Part shown: piece after piece, positions 61,131 through 64,000 of the stretch
Layout of the letters: each line of letters begins with the position of its first letter
How positions within the stretch are numbered: position 1 is the stretch's first letter
Source: Rhodohalobacter sp. 614A
GTDB taxonomy: Bacteria; Bacteroidota; Rhodothermia; Balneolales; Balneolaceae
NCBI RefSeq assembly: GCF_021462415.1
Contig: NZ_JAKEDS010000001.1
Span: forward strand, 1,770,273-1,834,272
Length of the DNA stretch: 64,000 nucleotides
Direction: 5' to 3'
Translations under genes and position numbers: made by a program
The notes under the pieces: generated by a model
Databases searched by the model: none
What the model was told of the DNA's origin: nothing
The model's input: the letters and a program-made list of their open reading frames with translations, nothing else

Positions 61131-61424
61131 TTATCGATCTTCGTTAGGGTATCGGTAGGTTACTTTTCCGTCCAGCATTTCATTTACAGACCGCTGGGTA
61201 GCGTGCGGAAGCTGTTCAAATGCTTTGGAAATTCGTTCTTGTTCTTCGTTGAACGTAAACTCGTCTTCATCTTCAAAACCTTCGAAGTACTTCAGTTTTT
61301 CGTCGAGTTCGAGTTTTTCCTGGGCGGCAATTTGTCGGGCGCGTTTCGACATAACTACGATTTTCTCGTATTTATTTCCTTCCTTTTCGCCCAGAGATTC
61401 AAGATCCAGTGTCTTTATCGGCAT
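61131..61424 (-). CDS. rpoZ: RNA polymerase omega subunit
   Basis: A 97-aa omega subunit of RNA polymerase in the Bacteroidota form: KYEKIVVMSKRARQIAAQEK carries the conserved Arg-Ala-Arg-Gln-Ile/Ala helix, followed by an acidic insertion (FEGFEDEDEFTFNEEQE) and FEQLPHATQRSVNEMLDGKVTYR (in parts). Identification rests on the helix and on position between gmk and coaBC. It is 5 bp after gmk. Confidence 0.93.
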   Translation of the reverse strand: MPIKTLDLESLGEKEGNKYEKIVVMSKRARQIAAQEKLELDEKLKYFEGFEDEDEFTFNEEQERISKAFEQLPHATQRSVNEMLDGKVTYRYPNEDR

Positions 61425-61429
61425 AATGC

Positions 61430-62002
61430 TTATTGAGTTATAAAATTGGTAACAAGTTCTTTGATCTGACTATACGCCTCTTCCAAATCATCGTTGATAA
61501 CAACATTGTCGAAGCGATTGGCATAAGCCATCTCTTTTTTTGCACGATCGATTCGCGTCTCGAGGGTTTGTACATCCTCGGTTCCGCGTTTAAGCAACCG
61601 CTCTTTCAGGACATCAAGCGAGGGCGGCTGAATGAAAATGGCAAGCGCTTCATCGCCAAAAATCTTCTTCACATTCAGTGCACCAAGTACTTCGATGTCA
61701 AGCAGAATAAAATATCCTTTTTCAAGCTCTTTTTCAACGTTTGAACGAAGCGTTCCGTATAGAGTGCCATTGTAAAATTCTTCCCATTCAAGAAAGTCGC
61801 CGTCATCAATTCGTTCCTGGAATTCTTCTTTTGAGAGAAAATGATAGTGAACGCCATCTTCTTCGCCCGTTCGCGGCTTTCGGGTGGTAGCGCTCACGGA
61901 AAAACGAATGTTATCAAAATCGTTGAGCAGACGTTTGGTCATGGTCGATTTTCCACCGCCGCTGGGAGATACCAATACCAGGATCTTGCCTTTTTTACTC
62001 AA
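61430..62002 (-). CDS. gmk: Guanylate kinase
   Basis: A 190-aa GMP kinase (ATP + GMP to ADP + GDP, EC 2.7.4.8). Features are LVSPSGGGKSTMTKRL (P-loop at about 12-20), SATTRKPRTGEEDGVHYHFLS, FLEWEEFYNGTLYGTL and ILLDIEVLGALNVKK. It overlaps the yicC end by 8 bp. Confidence 0.97.
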   Translation of the reverse strand: MSKKGKILVLVSPSGGGKSTMTKRLLNDFDNIRFSVSATTRKPRTGEEDGVHYHFLSKEEFQERIDDGDFLEWEEFYNGTLYGTLRSNVEKELEKGYFILLDIEVLGALNVKKIFGDEALAIFIQPPSLDVLKERLLKRGTEDVQTLETRIDRAKKEMAYANRFDNVVINDDLEEAYSQIKELVTNFITQ

Positions 62003-62876
62003 TGTTCTGGACCTGTTCCCGAATTTTCTCGAGTTTCTCTTTTCCTAATACGATATGGTGTGCAATCGTAGAATCGTTCGATTTGGCGCCGATGGTATTC
62101 AACTCACGGTTAATTTCCTGTGAAAGAAAGTTCAGTCTGCGGCCAACGGGTTCATCATTATCCAGCGCTTCAAGGAAAAACTTGAGGTGCGATTGGAGGC
62201 GAATGATTTCTTCGTTGATGTCCATCTTGTCCACCAAAAGTGCCACTTCCATTTCAAGCCGGTCGGGATCGATATTTTCTTCGTTGATCATACTGCTGAT
62301 TCGGTTTTGAAGTTTTTCCCGAACTTCCGGCGCACGTTTTTCAGATAGGCCTTTCACAGTTTCTACAATTTCAGCAATTCCTTCAATGAGCTCCGAGAGG
62401 TCGTTTCTCAACTCTTCACCCTCTTTTTGGCGCATTTCATTCAACAGAACAATGGACTTTCCAAGAGCGTATTGAGTACATCGCCATATAACTTCAATAT
62501 CTTCTTCATCTTCTTCCTGGCTTTCAAAAATATTGTCGAACCGAAGAAGATCTTTCATCTGAATGGGTTCTTCAATACCGGCCAGGTTTTTTACTTTGGT
62601 CAGCATTTCTGTGTAGGCTTTGATCAACTCTTCGTTGTAAGTGATGTCCGGCGATAGCTGTTCCGTTTTGTCCACATTCACATTTACATGAACTTTTCCG
62701 CGGGAAAGTTTTTTTTGAATTTCTTCTTTGATGTCGAACTCGTATTCCTGGATGCTTTGTGGAACCCGAATGGAAACATCGAGATAGCGGCTGTTGAGAG
62801 TTTTAATCTCAACGGTAACCTGGAAGCCGTCGGATGAAGATTCCCCGCGGCCAAATCCTGTCATTGATTTGATCAT
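61995..62876 (-). CDS. yicC: YicC family endoribonuclease
   Basis: A 293-aa YicC-family protein, an RNase acting in stationary-phase regulation in enterobacteria. The N-terminus MIKSMTGFGRGESS and ETKTLNSRYLDVSIRVP-like strand are diagnostic, as is the C-terminal YLDNDEPVGRRLNFLSQEINRELNTIGAKS (read as DEPVGRRLNFLSQEINRE). It begins the YicC-Gmk-RpoZ-CoaBC run, overlapping gmk by 8 bp. Confidence 0.95.
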   Translation of the reverse strand: MIKSMTGFGRGESSSDGFQVTVEIKTLNSRYLDVSIRVPQSIQEYEFDIKEEIQKKLSRGKVHVNVNVDKTEQLSPDITYNEELIKAYTEMLTKVKNLAGIEEPIQMKDLLRFDNIFESQEEDEEDIEVIWRCTQYALGKSIVLLNEMRQKEGEELRNDLSELIEGIAEIVETVKGLSEKRAPEVREKLQNRISSMINEENIDPDRLEMEVALLVDKMDINEEIIRLQSHLKFFLEALDNDEPVGRRLNFLSQEINRELNTIGAKSNDSTIAHHIVLGKEKLEKIREQVQNIE

Positions 62877-62962
62877 ACCGGATGGTTAAATGAAAATTTT
62901 TGTTAAAATAATAAAGCTTGGTGACGAAAGCTTGTAATTATAGACCCCGGAAGTGCGCAAGT

Positions 62963-64000
62963 TTACCGGATGATTGAAAGTACGCTTGCGGCAAGTTTTT
63001 CAGCTTCGGCTTTTGTTTTTGCTTCGCTGTACACTCTTACTATAGGTTCCGTATTCGATTTCCGAAAATGAACCCAGCCCTCGTCGAAGTCTATTTTTAC
63101 TCCGTCTGTTCGATTGATTTTTTCGTTTTGATAGATATCGGCTACTTTATCGAGCAATTCGTCGGCATTCACGCCAAGAGAGTTTAGCTCAATTTTTTGT
63201 TTACTCATTTCGTAGTCAGGTAATTCACTTCGGTATTCTGAAGCACTGATTTCCCGTTCAGCCAAAAGCTGTAAGATCATGGTGGCGCCCACTAACGAAT
63301 CCCGCCCGGGATGCAGATCCGGGTTAATGACACCGCCATTCCCTTCGCCACTGATAACGGCGCCTTCTGCCTGCATTACTTTCACCACGTTGATTTCTCC
63401 CACGGCAGATCGATGACAGGTTTGGTCGTATTTTTTTGTGATGTCATCGGCAGCCCTTGAAGAAGAGAGATTGGTGGCCGTATCGCCTTTGTTTTTACTG
63501 AGCATAAAATCGAAGGCGGCTACTTGTGTGTATTCCTCACCGAAAAAATTTCCGTTTTCATCTACAAGTGCGAGGCGGTCACCATCAGGATCCGTCACAA
63601 TTCCCAAATCGCAATCATTTTGTTTCACATAGTCACAAATATCGCCAAGATTCTCGGGAAGAGGTTCGGGATTATGGGGAAATATTCCATTGGGTTCACA
63701 ATAAAGCTTATGAACATCACAACCGATGGCTTCCAGCATTTCGGGTAGTGCCAGTGAAGCTCCACCGTTCACAGCATCTACAGCTACTTTAAATGATTTC
63801 TTCCGGATCAGGTCGGCATCAATATAAGGTAATTCCAGAATTTTTTGGATGTGATAATCAACCGCTTCGTGATCTTCACTGATCGTTCCGATTTTATCAT
63901 ATTTTTGATATGTAAACGTTCCTTTTTCAGCCAGATCCAAAACTTCTCTTCCCTGGTCTGCATCTAAAAATTCACTTTTATTGTTGAGCAATTTTAGTGC
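62963..64000 (-). CDS. glmM: Phosphoglucosamine mutase/phosphomannomutase, C-terminal part
   Basis: A phosphohexomutase whose first domain lies beyond the window edge. The frame is open to 64000. The first residues ALKLLNNKSEFLDADQ correspond to the end of the SHNPxxWNALK active-site strand, so the phospho-Ser region is just outside. The metal-binding loop is DPDGDRLALVDENG, the sugar-binding loop GEGNGGVI, and the phosphate-binding loop RKSNTEPIVRVYSEAKT. GlmM supplies glucosamine-1-phosphate for cell-wall precursors; phosphomannomutase is the alternative. The gap to yicC is 86 bp. Confidence 0.9.
   Translation of the reverse strand, partial: ALKLLNNKSEFLDADQGREVLDLAEKGTFTYQKYDKIGTISEDHEAVDYHIQKILELPYIDADLIRKKSFKVAVDAVNGGASLALPEMLEAIGCDVHKLYCEPNGIFPHNPEPLPENLGDICDYVKQNDCDLGIVTDPDGDRLALVDENGNFFGEEYTQVAAFDFMLSKNKGDTATNLSSSRAADDITKKYDQTCHRSAVGEINVVKVMQAEGAVISGEGNGGVINPDLHPGRDSLVGATMILQLLAEREISASEYRSELPDYEMSKQKIELNSLGVNADELLDKVADIYQNEKINRTDGVKIDFDEGWVHFRKSNTEPIVRVYSEAKTKAEAEKLAASVLSIIR

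Overview
The window looks like chromosomal DNA from a Bacteroidota/Balneolota-type (FCB group) Gram-negative, plausibly a marine Balneolaceae relative. The grounds are moderate GC, very few Shine-Dalgarno-like sites, a TonB-dependent receptor, many lipoproteins, Tat-exported Gfo/Idh-type oxidoreductases, DUF1080 proteins, a 'Bacteroidota-style' omega subunit in a yicC-gmk-rpoZ-coaBC run, and C5-pathway heme genes. The lineage is inferred from gene content, not from a marker phylogeny. I find 55 protein-coding genes or gene pieces on the two strands, one tRNA, several hairpin terminators, and a notable set of short intergenic repeat elements.

Layout. 1-6195: sugar-acid/keto-sugar locus (partial Gfo/Idh oxidoreductase, mannonate dehydratase uxuA, Tat-exported Gfo/Idh oxidoreductase, double-DUF1080 lipoprotein, LacI regulator). 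6203-9243: minus-strand membrane protein, YceI, 3-methyladenine glycosylase and YihY/BrkB. 9393-12907: Nudix-type (NrtR-like) regulator and mutS, whose upstream regions share an operator-like motif. 13086-18432: exported sugar isomerase, zinc alcohol dehydrogenase, GntR regulator, a small inverted-repeat-bounded element carrying a four-helix-bundle gene, and a superfamily 1 helicase. 18580-27180: minus-strand heme block hemH-hemA-hemC-hemD-hemE-hemF, preceded by a response regulator/histidine kinase pair. 27335-36515: short-chain dehydrogenase, a lipoprotein next to a decayed DUF58 gene end, DUF58, DDAH-like enzyme, penicillin acylase family protein, an amidoligase/peptidase C26 pair and tryptophan 2,3-dioxygenase. 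36581-40425: polX, tRNA-Leu(GAG), a lipoprotein and mscL. 40481-45018: putative copper-uptake cluster (OprC/NosA-like TonB receptor, Met-rich lipoprotein, His/Cys-rich membrane protein) and a further lipoprotein. 45050-48000: very AT-rich island with a KAP-family P-loop NTPase broken in two. 48185-53545: beta-propeller lipoprotein, feoA-feoA-feoB, coiled-coil protein and a LolA-like exported protein. 54034-59916: Nudix CoA pyrophosphatase, guanine deaminase, PfkB kinase, rdgB, a second inverted-repeat-bounded element (GxxExxY gene), sodium:solute symporter and GT14 glycosyltransferase. 59929-64000: coaBC, rpoZ, gmk, yicC and a partial phosphoglucosamine mutase.

The most interesting theme is the pair of small elements at 16003-16506 and 56840-57352. 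Each is about 0.5 kb, carries one small ORF (four-helix bundle or PD-(D/E)XK-like GxxExxY), is bounded by inverted arms built from short iterated words, and begins at the stop codon of the upstream gene. A heptamer array (15074-15110) and a possible ORF-less relative (26366-26478) fit the same pattern. Other highlights are the copper-type TonB receptor with recognisable CxxxM and HxM ligand motifs, a Cys-rich insertion in ferrochelatase, the split KAP NTPase, and the Nudix regulator with a degenerate catalytic box and candidate operators in front of itself and mutS.
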